From positions 12,631,390 through 12,695,389 of the forward strand of contig NC_065882.2 in assembly GCF_932274485.2 (NCBI RefSeq): a stretch of DNA of 64,000 nucleotides, read 5' to 3'. This DNA is from Patella vulgata. Lineage: Eukaryota > Mollusca > Gastropoda > Patellidae. The notes below the pieces were generated by a model. That model was given only the letters and a program-made list of their open reading frames with translations. It did no database searches and had not been told where the DNA came from. A program made the position numbers and the translations under genes. The stretch's first letter is position 1. Each line of letters opens with the position of its first letter. Shown here piece by piece: positions 20,401 to 32,225 of the stretch.

Positions 20401-20871
20401 TCAGATTGAAGAAGTAAAAGTGGTCGATTTGGTTTTTAACTGGACTTATTTTGTTATAGATAAAGTACACATTAGCGGAACAACTGAAGACCATAGCGGA
20501 TAATCAAGCCAAACTTTTAAAGAAAATTTGACGTTTGTAGCCCCTGTAGTTATAACTTACATAACCTGTGTCTACAGGCGATTGGTTATTGCATTGATAG
20601 GTTCTCAGCTTCTAAATCGCATTCATCAATTTTCTTAATGTTACAAATGTATAGACGCTCTGCTGAATTGCTTGACGTCTTCAAATTTGATGTGAATTGT
20701 TTTTCAACACGCAACCCGGTAAGTGACATACATAGGAAATGCTAAAGAACAACAGGCGCTTGAAACATGGAAAATCTCTTTCAAAAATAAAATTACACAT
20801 GTCCGAAGTATCATACCTAAATTATGTTACGTTCATGCAGGGGCAGTACATTTGTCTTAGACCGCTTCTTT

Positions 20872-22699
20872 CACACTGATCAGCAGTGAATTTTCGCTGG
20901 CCGCTACAATCACTGATAAGGATGACATCGATGCGACTTAATGAGTCCCAAATATTAACTTTTTTCTTCCGTCAAATTAAATTCTAAAACATTTTTTTCA
21001 TTTATTAGAAAAATAAATAAAGACTTTTGAATTGTTTTTAGGTAAAAATCATTTCATATTTAGTGTAAATGGGTATTAAAATAAGTAAAATTCACCATTT
21101 AGCACGAATCACTAACGTCTTATGTAAACAATGCACGCGCTATTGAGCCAATGATTGGCGCCGCGTGATGTGACGTCACGTGTCGAAACAATCATCTGTA
21201 ACAGAGATCTTAAAAGATCTCTGTGAAACAGATTGCGCTTCTCTAGCACGGATTTAATAGCTTGTCAGTAGTGGATCCTGGTGGAGGGCCCTAGCTACCA
21301 CCTTCCACTAAATAACAGTACGCCCTTATTATGAAACCTGTAAATTTAGACTATTTGTTGGTTTGGTAGCACGGATTTAATAATATGTCAGTGGTTGATC
21401 CTGGTGGAGGGCCATAGACACCCCCTCCACTAAATAACAATATAAAAAAAATGCCCGTAACTTTCTGTTTCTATAGGAAATGTGTAAATATGAACTATTT
21501 GTCGGTTGGTTTGATGAAATTGAATGTTATATTTCGGTCCAGATATGCGCTACAAATCACCATTGACACCTCGATTTTTCAAACTCCCGGAGGATGAAAC
21601 ACACACCCCCTCTTCCCCGCCCCCTAAACAAATATTTCCAGCTTGTGTATCTCAAGTTTTCCACACATGCTTTTGAGCAAGAGGTTGCCATATGTTGCTC
21701 CATCTGTGTTAGAAAGCGTTCAACCCCACCAAAATTAAATCATTCAATGGCCGAACCGTTCTAATCTACTTAAACTCGGTCTTGTCATGTTAATAAATGT
21801 CTAATTAATAATTTATATAACATTTAAGACCTACAGAAAGAGCTGCAATAGGCAGATTTAGCTATTAAATAATGTATCTTTAAATCACGATCGTACCCGA
21901 AAGAGGCCGTTTATTGACATATCAAGAAGGATTTTCATAACTGGATATATAAGACTATGTACCCGTGACATTTCAAAGTCAAAGGAAAATACTTGTACTG
22001 GATGTTAGAAACGAAAGTGGACGAATTTTGACCTATCAGATCGATATCTACGAGTATATCCGACATCATCCGGATAACAATTATTAGATCGATGTCAAAT
22101 TAATCTTCTCAGGCTCATTATCACTTTGATTGTCGACTTTCATGAATGTAGGCCTATTATTCTGTCAGGGGAGCCGCGGCGGCTCAGTGTGTGAAACGCT
22201 GGCTCGCTAACTACACTGGTAAGCTGATACCGTTGACTAATGAACCTGGGCCTTTTAGCAATGACAAGTTTTGTCATTAAATCAGATAAGTGGTCAATAT
22301 TGTAAACTATAGGTGGTTAGTCAATCTGTTTCACAGAGAATTACGAGTCTTCTAATATCTCTGTAAAAGATTACTGCCTTTAACACGTGCCGCACGTCAC
22401 AGCACGCGGCGTCAATCATTGGTTGAATGGCGCGTTCATTGTTTACATAAGACGTTACTGCTTCGGGCAGAATGCTGCCTTTTAGTCATTTTAATACCCA
22501 TTTACACTAAATAGGAAATAATTTTTACCCACAAATACGTCAAACGTCTTTATTTATTTTTCTAATACATCCAAAAAATGTTTTATAATTTAATTTGTCG
22601 GTTGAAAAAAGTTAATATTTGAGACTCATTAAGTCGCATTGATGTCATCCTTATCAGTGATTGTAGCGGCCTAGCCAATATTCACTGCTTATCAGTGTG
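20872..22699. mobile_element. Long-TIR (fold-back) element, copy 2
   Basis: Positional duplicate of 13386-15204 with only small differences. Both copies arose with the segmental duplication rather than by transposition. Confidence 0.75.
21751..21892 (+). repeat. MITE-C 3' half
   Basis: Duplicate of 14262-14402. Confidence 0.7.
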
Positions 22700-23314
22700 G
22701 TGGTTAGTATGTATAGAAAGTGGTTAGAAATTATACAGTTGTCATTAACTAGCAGGTGTGTAACTAGCTGTAAAATATGTCACTACTAGTGTAAAGTGTG
22801 ACTATTTATAACACCCATCAATATTGAATACAAAAACCAGGGCAGTAGTGCTGTATACCATTCAATAATCACGGTTTTAATACCTTAGTGACAAAACACC
22901 TACTTAATCACTGCTGCCTGATTACTGACAATTTTATAACTAATACACATTATGTATATAAACTGACGACTTTGATCTATTAGTGTCGTATATTTTCATT
23001 TATAACAGTTATTTGTTGCTTAGTCAACGATATCAACGTTACAGTGCTACGTGCCGATATTTGAAAACCACCATAGACTAAATATTTTTGTCCACACGGA
23101 CGTTTCAAAAGCTTGCCATAAATGAACTCGATGACTTCATATAAATCTTAAGGTCGATATCAGTCATCAGGTCGATAATAATCATTCATGAGATTCAAAA
23201 TCGTAGATTCAATATAAATCATCAGCTATAGATATCAAGCATTTGATATATCAACTCGATATTAAACTTAGGGTCAATATCTATCATCGATATTAATCTG
23301 TAATTTACTTTGGG

Positions 23315-23535
23315 TAGGGTTCGAATGGTCTAACGCGTGCACTTTAGATCATAAGTTCTGTCACTGAAACACACGTGACAAGGAGTATGGTCGCCTGTCG
23401 GGCCTCCTGGGATTTCTCTGTGTCCTATCGTTTCCTCAACCGGCTAAAGACACATAAGTGCAAGCGAATTATTGATAAAATTGAACCATATGTCAGTCCG
23501 GAAATGACCCAGTTTGTGTTGAGTGGACGTAAAAC

Positions 23536-23586
<51 letters not shown>
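23315..23586 (+). repeat. SINE-B copy with (CT)n tail
   Basis: Duplicate of 15826-16096. The tail is a purer CT run than in unit 1. Confidence 0.85.
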
Positions 23587-23587
<1 letters not shown>

Positions 23588-24046
23588 AAAGTGATCAAAA
23601 ATGAACCATTTTACAGATATTTCTTTCAGGGATTCAACTCGCAATCCTTTAAATGATAATCCGCGCGGCATTTGTATTTGAAATGGTAATTCAAAGGATG
23701 TATAGAATGGCGTGGGTTGGGACCACAGACCTGATCTACAATTTCTATTTAAGTTCATTATCACAGCTGTAGCGAAGACGTCAACATTGACGACCCAGTT
23801 GGCCTGGTTAATCGAAGCAGTTGGCCAAGAATGCACCAATGAAGTCGGGTTAATCGAGTCAGAGAAAACTCGAACAAATGACCAATAATGTCGTGGGAAG
23901 CGAATTACCCTCCATTGATCAAAGTGCTGCCATTGGGTGGTGCGCGTACCAGATCGTCAATAGAGAGTCCACGTGCCTGGTTTAAGCTATTGGTTTTTTT
24001 TATTAATGATGATTAAAGTGACGCTCTTACACTGACATTCTATTTG

Positions 24047-24285
24047 GTTCGAGTGGCCAATTCAGTAAATAGCCCTTGTGACTCATTGCGTAAGGTTGCT
24101 GGATTCAAGAGTATTATCCAGCGCGGTTTCCTCCACGGTGGCCACTTAAAGTGCCCTCGACAGTTTAAATTCAAATGTTGTCCGGGCAAAATTTTACTCA
24201 TAGCACACAGCATGGTACATACCTGTCTTTATTAACCCGGTTGGAGCAGAAATGTAGGACGTTAAACCCCATTTCATTCATTGAG
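24047..24285 (+). repeat. SINE-A related repeat, diverged
   Basis: Duplicate of 16590-16830. Confidence 0.65.
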
Positions 24286-24354
24286 TAAATGTATACATAG
24301 TGCAGGATAACAATGCTTAATCTTCCAACGAACGTCAACTTAAAAACCTGATTT

Positions 24355-24872
24355 AAACATACATTATTCAGGGGCTAAATTTGCCTATTGCTGGTCTTTT
24401 TTTAGGACATAAATGTTATGTAAATTATTAGACATTTCTTAACACGACAAAAGCTTAAAGATACATTATGGGAGATAAGATAAAGAGATGGCAGTTCTCG
24501 TTATAATAGTTAAAAACTAGATAGTGTAAAGGTAATTTGCTGAAACTTTCAGTCAAATTGATCCACTATGAGCCGAGAAAGAAGCGGGTGAAATTTTTGC
24601 ATAGTCTCGGTCATCATTACTAAAATCATTAATATAAACAGCATAGTCTCGATTATCCACTTTTTCTGATTTAATTATCGACGGCCGTTAGCGGCATATA
24701 GGAATCTAATCCAGCCAACATCGAAGGCTAGCCTTGACATCGAGAGTTTATTATGGTCTGGATAAGTTAATTAATGTCTAATTGATAATTTAGATAACAT
24801 TTCAGGCCTAAAGAAAGACTTGTAATAAGCAGATTTTGCTCTTGCATAATGCATGTTTGTTTAATCAACTCG
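24355..24872. repeat. MITE-C pair
   Basis: Duplicate of 16895-17412. Confidence 0.8.
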
Positions 24873-24948
24873 CGATACCATGCTCGAGACTAGATTAGAA
24901 CGGTTCAGCCTTTAATGAATGGTCGTTAAGTCAGCCAAACAATAGGCT

Positions 24949-25205
24949 ATCCCTCCCTCACCCCCTCTTCCCCTCCCACGAGCCCGGCCCCTTTCCTTTT
25001 ACTCAAATCCCATTTCCCTTTCCTCCTCCCTTTCGCCTGACTCGAGCCCTGCCCCCTTTCCTCTCCATTTACCTTTCGCCTGACTCTAGCCCTACCCCTT
25101 TCCTCTCCCTCGTTCCGTTTACTCAAACCCCCTCCCCCTTTCCTCTTTCCCAAGCCCCACTCCCTTTCGCCTGACTCGAGTCCGGTCCCCTTTCCTCTCC
25201 CGCGG
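24949..25205 (+). repeat. Pyrimidine-rich minisatellite, copy 2
   Basis: Duplicate of 17492-17735 with slightly more complete units. It is followed by a segment of about 47 bp (AAGCATTGTTTAAAATTCAA onward) that unit 1 lacks. A diverged third copy of the pyrimidine block plus this segment is at 32400-32640. Confidence 0.8.
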
Positions 25206-25329
25206 GTATTTAAGCATTGTTTAAAATTCAACAGTCTTTTGTCTGCGTATCACTTTTGTGGAACCAAACGATAACTAATGTACATGTACTACTTCAACAA
25301 CCTTTTGTGGAACCACACAGTAACTAACT

Positions 25330-25516
25330 AAAGTGGTCTGTCATTGAGTCAAGTGGTGTTGTTTCGATTCCACGCTTGTTATACGTGACAAGTAGTAGGG
25401 TCGCCTCTCTGGTTTCCTCCCACTGCTAAAGATCCCTACGCGACAGAGAATTATTGAAATGAAATTGAACCATACGTTAGCCCCGAAATGACCTAGTTTG
25501 TGTCGAGTGGGTCCTA
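25330..25516 (+). repeat. SINE-B lacking head
   Basis: Duplicate of 17818-17998. Confidence 0.75.
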
Positions 25517-25830
25517 ACAAAAGATAAGGTAAATAGAATATGCTAAAAATTTCAGTCAAATGGCTTAACTCTAAACCGAGATATAAGCTTTTGAATTTTA
25601 GGCTAGCCTCGATCATCATATACTGAAGTCGGTACGATAAAAAAAACAAAGTCTCGATTACCCTGTTTTACGCTTAATTATTTTTCAAAAAATATATTCC
25701 AATCCGCTAAATATCGAAGGCTAGCGATGTCACCGGGCGTTGTTTATGGTCAGGATAAGTTAATTAATGTCTAATTAATAATTTAGATAACATTTCAGGC
25801 TTAGCTCTTGCATAATGCATGTTTAAACTA
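25517..25830 (+). repeat. MITE-C copy, shortened
   Basis: Duplicate of 17999-18345, with an additional internal deletion of the GGCCTAAAGAAAGAGCTG block. Confidence 0.7.
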
Positions 25831-26093
25831 ATAATGTTATATACGACAGTTAAAAAATCATGGATAATATGTAAAAATAGAATAATGATATTCGATAATG
25901 ATAACTTCAGACGAAAATAATCTTTTGAAAAACAACTACAAATAATTTGCTTTTGTCTCATTTATTAGGCTGATAATTACGTTGTTGATTAAATTCTGGA
26001 CTATAATGAGTTTCAGTTCTGACTTCTAAGTTTTATCATATTTCCTCACTTCATCAAAATGTCTGGTTTAGCGAGTCGGAGTCGACTGAATCC

Positions 26094-26525
26094 CAATCTG
26101 ATTACAACACAGATCCAATTTCGTTTCGTTTTTATAGTTCAAAATTTCGATTTTACTTGTCTTTACTACTCTAGGATCTGGAAGCCTTGTTATTTAACTC
26201 GTGTTCTGCTTGAAAGGAGGGGTCAGCCAATCAAATGGTCTATCGAATCAAGCGTTTGACCTTTTTTGCGCGGAACTGTGGGTAGACATTAGCGGCAATA
26301 GAAATCAAAACAAAGCAAAAATAGATAAAAAAAAAAAAAAAAATACATGGCGGTCGCTAATTTTTTAATCGAATGACTGACGTAATCAGATCAAATGTCG
26401 CTTGCTTGGTACCTGACGTCATAGAACGTGAACTCCCACTATAACTTGTTAGATCTACATGTAGTGTAGGCCATCGAAAGTATAAAAAACGAAACGAAAT
26501 ATAGATCTATATTTTAATTAGATTG
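26094..26525. mobile_element. Long-TIR MITE with 9-bp target duplication
   Basis: Ends CAATCTGATTACAACACAGA and, reversed, CAATCTAATTAAAATATAGA, both followed inward by ATTTCGTTTCGTTTTT. ACTGAATCC flanks both sides (26085-26093, 26526-26534). Unit 1 has a single, uninterrupted site at about 18597-18606. The 9-bp duplication and long TIRs suggest a MULE-like family. Relatives are at 33207-33420 (half) and 59511-59887. Confidence 0.8.
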
Positions 26526-26677
26526 ACTGAATCCCTCCCTGTGGAATTCAATGTCAACTTCTTTGTCAAAGGAACTTGACAGTGTTCACATCCTGGTTGA
26601 GGCCGTGGGTTAAGATGGTTAGTGCTTAATGAAAAGGCCAGCTCAATTTTTCGTCATAGGTCACGAGATGTAAACAG

Positions 26678-28245
26678 TATACCCCCAGTCTTCCGGAACT
26701 GCGATGGGGAAACGATTTGGCCCGTGTTATGCAAATCTCTTCATGGCGGAGTGGGAAAGGAAAGTTCTGTCGCTCTGTCCATTAAAACCATATTTCTATG
26801 GATGTTTTCTAGATGACGTTTTCATAGTTTGGACGTACACATTGGACGAATTTTGGACGTTTTTCAACATTCTGAACAATCAACATCCATCTGTCAAATT
26901 AACTGCAAATGTAAGTCATGACATCACCGTTGTTAAAAGTAGCAACACCAAAAACACAGGACAAATGGAAACGAATGTATTTTCCAAAGAAACCGATACG
27001 CATTAACTATTGTTCAAGAGCTCCTTTCACCCTAAACATACCTTCTCTGGCATCATAAAATCTCAGATTCTCCGTTTTCATAGGATATGTACTCAGAAGA
27101 CCGACTTTGAGTCAGCATGTACGCTGGTATTTAGCAAACTAAGAGAAAGGGGATATTCCAAACGCTATCTCCGACGTATAAAACACTACACTCTAGCTGA
27201 ACTTGCCGCCAAAGAAACAAATAATATGCAATCAGCAGTTAAAACCAAAACGTGTGGCCACCCAAGATGTCAAACATGCAAAATATTAAACATATCCGAC
27301 CATTTCCATAACAAAACATCTGGCATACAAATCCCAATATTAGACCAACTTTCATGCAGTAGTTGAAACTTAATTTATCTAATTTCGTGCAGACAATGTG
27401 ACAAACAATACGAAGGGGGTGACCCAAAATGCACTTAGGGAAAGGATTAATTGTCACCGGTCAGACATAGTCACCAAAAAAGACAAACCGGTCTCAATTC
27501 ATTTCAACCAACCAAATCATGACATTTCTAATCTCATTGTCACGCCAATAGAAAAGACCAAGAGAAGAAATTTAAATGTTTAGGCTAACAAGAGAAAAAT
27601 TCTTGATTGACAAATTGCCCCCCCCCCCCCAGGTTTGAATATTCATACGGCTAGTGCAATAGCCCCCTTTGTAGGTCCATTTAGCGCAACAGCAGCAAGT
27701 GCGTCCAAAATCATCAGAAAACACTATACTGATCTCCACGAAAATAACCCGAAAATCTTCACACAGAAACTTATAATTGCATATTCTAAAAAAAAATCAG
27801 AACGACATCGTAGTGCACAGAAAATTAGACTAAATAACACCAGCCTTCACCCTTACCCTAAGCAAAGAATTCATCAAACCCTAGCCCTAACCCTTAGTAA
27901 ATAAAATCAACTAGTTATAAGAATACCTAGCTCTAAACCCGGGATAGTGAAAAAAAACTCATATTTAGAATATCCAATCCTTAGTAGGAAACATACTAAT
28001 GTGGCTCTCACCCGAGAGCCTCAAATTTATTCTCTTTTCTTCAGAAACCAAAATACCAGAATACCACAAGCGGCAACGAAGGAAGACCATCAGCGCCAAC
28101 GACACCAATAAAACAGAGAAACCAACTTTGTATATTAATCTATTGTATTGCATGTATTTTTTAATAAAACTAGGAAATATCATGAACCAAATTTACATAA
28201 CCCTAGGTCAGTGCTTATGTGGAGACTTGACCTCTCCCCCAAATT
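26678..28245 (+). mobile_element. 5'-truncated Penelope-like element, broken
   Basis: Open frames on the plus strand encode parts of a Penelope-like retroelement. About 26690-27003 has GTAMGKRFGPCYANLFM and the catalytic FLDDVFIVW of reverse transcriptase. 27010-27363 has FHPKHTFSGIIKSQILRFHR and the Cys-rich CGHPRCQTC. 27365-27583 has LIYLISCRQCDKQY and LRERINCHRSDI, the GIY-YIG endonuclease region. 27635-27901 is the C-terminal tail. The N-terminal half of the reverse transcriptase is absent and several stops or shifts separate the pieces, so it is dead. It sits inside the telomere-like TIR element that is intact in unit 1, and is therefore younger than the duplication. Confidence 0.85.
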
Positions 28246-28639
28246 CTTAAACCTAACCTACAATCTCGCAAACAGTCACGTGCCCTAACCTTTTTTTCCA
28301 TCTCAGCGATCTTGAAAAAAAAATGAGCTGGCCTTAACAAATAGATTTAGCCGGGTTAAAATAGTATGACCAAAAAACAAGTTAAGTTATCCGCCCTACA
28401 TTATTACCAGTGTCCGCATCCGGCGAATTACACTCGCCGGAAATTAAAAAAATTCTGATAACGCTGATTCTATTATGATTTTTGTAGTTTTATACTTAAA
28501 TAAACAAATCAAATACTATGGAACTCTATATATATTGTCAGTTTATACTACACTCATTTCATCTCATTACTCCTGTATTGTACTATTGTTAAGATTATAC
28601 CAGGAAGACTGTGTAAATTAATGTCATATTATATATGAT

Positions 28640-29415
28640 ACGGGGGGGGGGCGAATGGTTAGCACGTGTGCGCTGTGTCGTAAGGCCTGTCACTGAGTCA
28701 ACTGGCGTGGTTTCGAATCCCCGGTTGTACGTGACAAGGAGTAGGGTTGCCTATCCAATGTGACAGTATTATTTCTTTATTCAAGTTCAGATGACAAGAC
28801 TAGTTTAACATCTTATAATACTTCTATTCTCTGCTTCTTCTAATATATTATGTACCAAACTTAAAGACCCCATAACTAACTTGTATTGAGGGAGCCATGT
28901 CCTAACTTGGCTAGGCACGAGTGTGCCAACTCCAATACGCTCTCCCTCATTCCGTCTCGTCTGTGCCAAGGCGCCCATGGCCTCTGCTCTCGTGTCCTGT
29001 CCTTACCCCTCTGTCGATTCGTTTGTACTCTAGGTTTATAAACCATTCCAGACAAAGGAATCTTATTAGACATCTGGCTGATGTATCATGTATCATATCA
29101 GGTTTAACATTTGCTTATCATCAAACAAAGTTTAAATAAGACATGCCATCAAGGTAAGGTTACATAATCACATTGACCAAGAACTCCAGGGAAGTCGATA
29201 GCGAACAGGTGTCAAGTTGGCAGGAAGTCTATAACATCAGATAATCTGTGATTATGTAACACCAACCTCGTGGGTTTTCTCCGGGTCCTCCGGTTTCCTC
29301 CCACTGCTAAAGACCCCTACGCGCAAGCGAATTATTAAAATAAAATTAAACCCATATGTTAGTCTCGAAATGACCTAGTTTGTGTCAAGTGGACGTTAAA
29401 CCCCATTTCTCTCTA
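28640..29415 (+). repeat. SINE-B split by an inserted element
   Basis: The head (GCGAATGGTTAGCACGTG, TGGTTTCGAATCCCCGG) runs to CTATCCAA at 28758 and resumes with CCAACCTCGTGGGTTTTCTC at 29262, ending GGACGTTAAACCCCATTTC. A 503-bp insert separates the halves. Confidence 0.85.
28759..29261. mobile_element. Probable solo LTR (fossil)
   Basis: The insert starts TGTGACAG and ends TGTAACA, with a 4-bp CCAA on both sides (28755-28758, 29262-29265). TG...CA ends, size and a short target duplication fit a solitary LTR of an LTR retrotransposon (gypsy-like guess). A 14-bp inverted repeat lies near the right end (29159-29172, 29247-29260), so a TIR DNA element is the alternative. No internal region remains. 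It postdates the SINE-B it splits. Confidence 0.5.
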
Positions 29416-29478
29416 AATATTTATATATATGATATACTTTATAACCTTTAGTTGTTTTATGGCCTGATATTATTTATA

Positions 29479-29850
29479 TTGGGGAACCTCGGTGACCAAG
29501 TGAGTAAGACGCTGGCTCGCTAGTCTGGAGGTAGCGTGTTCGATCCCTGCATTGGCCGAGAAAGTTCATCCAGATTTTCCGACGTGATTTCCCCTTGTCA
29601 GTGGTGCAAGACGGAGGGCCTGGCAATAACAGCTGTCTAATCGATTGGATGGGACAAAAAACTGAGACCCCGTGTTTACATTGGCGTGTACTAAAAGATC
29701 CCTTAGCAATTGAAATTCGATACAAGACTAGGCCATAGTCTCGCTGCCCGGACAAAATTTCCCTCATTGTATGGGGTATGCCCGTCTTTATTAGCCCAGT
29801 TGGAGCAGAACAGTAGGACGTTAAACCCCATTTCATTTCATTTATATACA
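29479..29850 (+). repeat. SINE-A copy, near full length
   Basis: From GGAACCTCGGTGACCAAGTG with B box GTGTTCGATCCCTGC to GGACGTTAAACCCCATTTC and tail. It retains the body block that its unit 1 partner (19358-19661) lost. Confidence 0.9.
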
Positions 29851-29876
29851 TTATAACACCAGAAGACGCTCTGGTG

Positions 29877-30103
29877 AGAGGGAGAGGGGGGATGGGGGTT
29901 TAACGTCCACTCGACACAAACTAGGTCATTTCGGGACTAACATATGGTTTATTTTTTTATTCCAATAATGTGCTTGCGCGTAGGGGTCTTTAGCAGTGGG
30001 AGGAAACCGGAGGACCCGGAGAAAACCCACGAGCTTGGACAGGCGACCCTGTCACGTACAGCCGGGGATTCGAAACCACGCCAGTTGACTCAATGACAAA
30101 TGA
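29877..30103 (-). repeat. SINE-B copy at the edge of unit 2
   Basis: Reverse SINE-B with a degenerate GA tail, GGGTTTAACGTCCACTCGAC, body and B box, with the head missing. It lies exactly where similarity between units 1 and 2 stops. Confidence 0.85.
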
Positions 30104-30290
30104 TAATGAAAATAATATACAGAAGAGCCCGAAGAGCCGCTATCGCGGTGAAAACGTTAGCATAAAAATGTAGTTTTATTTTGCCATCTTTAATTTCAAT
30201 TATATATTACCAAAGAGCAGCTTTAATTAACTATTCTACTATATATAATATATTTATTCCTTAAAGTACCAGTTATATATAACTGACTGT
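30104..30290. other. Remnant with GAAAACGTT core
   Basis: CCGAAGAGCCGCTATCGCGG followed by TGAAAACGTT resembles the GAAACGTCG block of the fold-back elements at 19769-20400 and 63322-63708. A short stem (CCGC/GCGG) precedes GAAAA. Flanks are AT-rich without further features. Confidence 0.4.
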
Positions 30291-30640
30291 CTTGATACAT
30301 TATGTAAGATTTAGATAAAGAACTAGCCATTCTTGCTATAATAGTTCAAAAATAAATAATGTGAAATGAACAATTTAAAAATTTCATTCAAATTACTCTA
30401 TTGCGAGCGAAAATAATTTCAACCACCGCACTGGTTGTTCGAAGTTAAGTTTCGCTCCTCCATTTTTAGATTAAATCAAAATATGTCTGAACCGTTCTAA
30501 TCTATTTAATATCGGAGAAATCCGATGTCATATAGAGTTGTTTATTAATTATTAAATTAATAATCTAAAAAAAATATTTCAGGCCTAAAGAAAGACCTGC
30601 AATAGGCAGATTTAGCTCTTGCATAATGTATGTTTAGCTT
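30291..30640 (+). repeat. MITE-C copy
   Basis: From GATACATTATGTAAGATTTA to GCATAATGTATGTTTA with all internal blocks. Together with 30690-30930 it forms a diverged third copy of the 17-19 kb part of the segmental duplication. Confidence 0.8.
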
Positions 30641-30689
30641 ACGCAAAGTGTACGCCGACATCTACTGTTTGAAAATTGTTCATTGTCAA

Positions 30690-31035
30690 CTATTCAATAT
30701 CAATTTCTCTGTCAAAGGCACTTAGCAGTGATCATATCCTGTTTGGGTTCGTTGGACCAAAAAAGTATGGCAATGCGGAAAACTAAATTCATTTCATAAA
30801 TTATTATTTAATCTTGTATCTCAAATGTTGGCATCCGGCGAATTACATTCACCGGAAGTTATAACGTTTTATGATTCTAAATAATTGTTGTAGTTTCATA
30901 CTTAAGAAAAAAATATCAAATATTTATGAAACACAAAAAATAGATATTTTTTTTATTATTTAGAAAAATATAAAATATTTAGTAAACACCAAAAATCGAT
31001 ATATTTTTTTTTATTATTTAGAAAAACTTAAAAAT
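30690..31035 (+). repeat. Diverged third copy of duplication unit end, plus local tandem
   Basis: CAATATCAATTTCTCTGTCA to CCGGCGAATTACATTCACCG matches 18620-19010. At 30930-31035 a unit of about 60 bp (TTTTTATTATTTAGAAAAA) is duplicated. Confidence 0.7.
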
Positions 31036-31556
31036 ATTTTGAGGTGGGCTATTCAGTAATCCGCGTGTTATATACAAAATGAAATAGCGTCAACCGATAT
31101 AGAAATGAAATGGGGTTTATTGTCTTTCTTATAGGCCCCTCTTTGTTTTTTGGGGGGTTTTTGTTCTGTGTCATGTATGCCCGGAACTGTACAGCGTAGT
31201 GGGTGATTACGACTGGTCTCCGGATACATTTACTTGATTTGATATTTCTTGTACTGTGGTGTCCTCAGGTTTGTCTTATCGGTTTTGTTTACGTGTAGTG
31301 CTGTCCTCCTGCACTTTCTAGTAGAAATAACTGCCTATCTCTTAAATTTTAAAAAGTAATCGTGCAATAAGCTCACGGCCAAATAATTTTGTAACGGTAA
31401 AATTGTCCTATGAAGTTTAAGGATACGATTTTATCTAAATTAAAAGTTTCAAATAAGGCGATAAGTCTTTTTATATTAACCTACACAAATTTTAGTTTAA
31501 AGGTGCTAAATCTCTATTCTTCAGAATCTAAAGTGGACGAAAATGGACGCCTTAGC
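31036..31556. other. Non-coding interval
   Basis: AT-rich with a G-run near 31151. A short SINE-A tail-like piece (GAAATGAAATGGGGTTTA) occurs at 31106. No gene. Confidence 0.4.
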
Positions 31557-31567
31557 ACGTATCAATG

Positions 31568-31922
31568 TGAAATGAAATGGGGTTTAACGTCCTACTGTTC
31601 TGCTCCTATACTGGGCTAATGAAGACGGGCATACGCCATACAGTGTGCTATGAGGGAAATTTTGCCCGGGCAGCGGCACTATCGCCTACACTTATATCTA
31701 ATTCCAACTGCCAGGGGATCTTTTACGTGCACGCCAATGTGTACACGGGACCTCGGTTTTTCGTCTCATCCGAAGGATTAGACAGCTGTCCTTGTCAGGC
31801 CCTCCGTTCTGCACCACTGACAAGGGGAAACCACGTCGGAAAATCCAGGTGAACTTTCTCGGCCAATGATACGAGCCCAGGATAGCGAGCCAGCGTCTTA
31901 CCCACCTAGCCACCGTGGCTCC
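31568..31922 (-). repeat. SINE-A copy with 11-bp target duplication
   Basis: Complete reverse SINE-A flanked by perfect ACGTATCAATG repeats (31557-31567 and 31923-31933). This proves retroposition and defines both ends: the (ATTTC)n tail on the left and the head ending GCCACCGTGGCTCC on the right. Confidence 0.95.
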
Positions 31923-31939
31923 ACGTATCAATGGAATAT

Positions 31940-32225
31940 GTGTATATAAACTGATTAACATTATTTTTTTAAAACAAAAAAAAAAGATGATTGTGACGTG
32001 AAAGGTTTAAATTGAATGGCAGTCGCTTGCGCCTAGTTAGTCCAGTCTACGTCGGAAATACGGTTTGGCACTAAACTTACGCCAAGTGTACACGCCAACA
32101 TCTACTGGTTTGTAAATTGTTTACTGTATCTCAAATATTGAATATCAGGTCCCCATAATTCCACAGTTAGATAACAAAATCAATATTGATTGGAACGGAC
32201 CAATAATTCGTTTTGTAATATTGAA
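31940..32225 (+). repeat. Repeat F, diverged copy
   Basis: TGTATATAAACTGATTAACA, GTCCAGTCTACGTCG and ACCAATAATTCGTTTTGTAA follow the order seen in 49875-50310, where the family is better preserved. Confidence 0.5.

Larger units (their letters stand above)
20619..29876 (+). repeat. Segmental duplication unit 2
   Basis: Direct duplicate of 13131-19690, beginning at GCATTCATCAATTTTC and ending near AGAAGACGCTC. It is longer because of the 9-bp-TSD MITE (26094-26525), the Penelope-like fragment (26678-28245) and a probable solo LTR (28759-29261). Confidence 0.9.

Noticed and set aside
31577-31852. ORF GFNVLLFCSYTGLMKTGIRH and similar elsewhere
   Set aside because: Recurs at each reversed SINE-A copy; a SINE translation.
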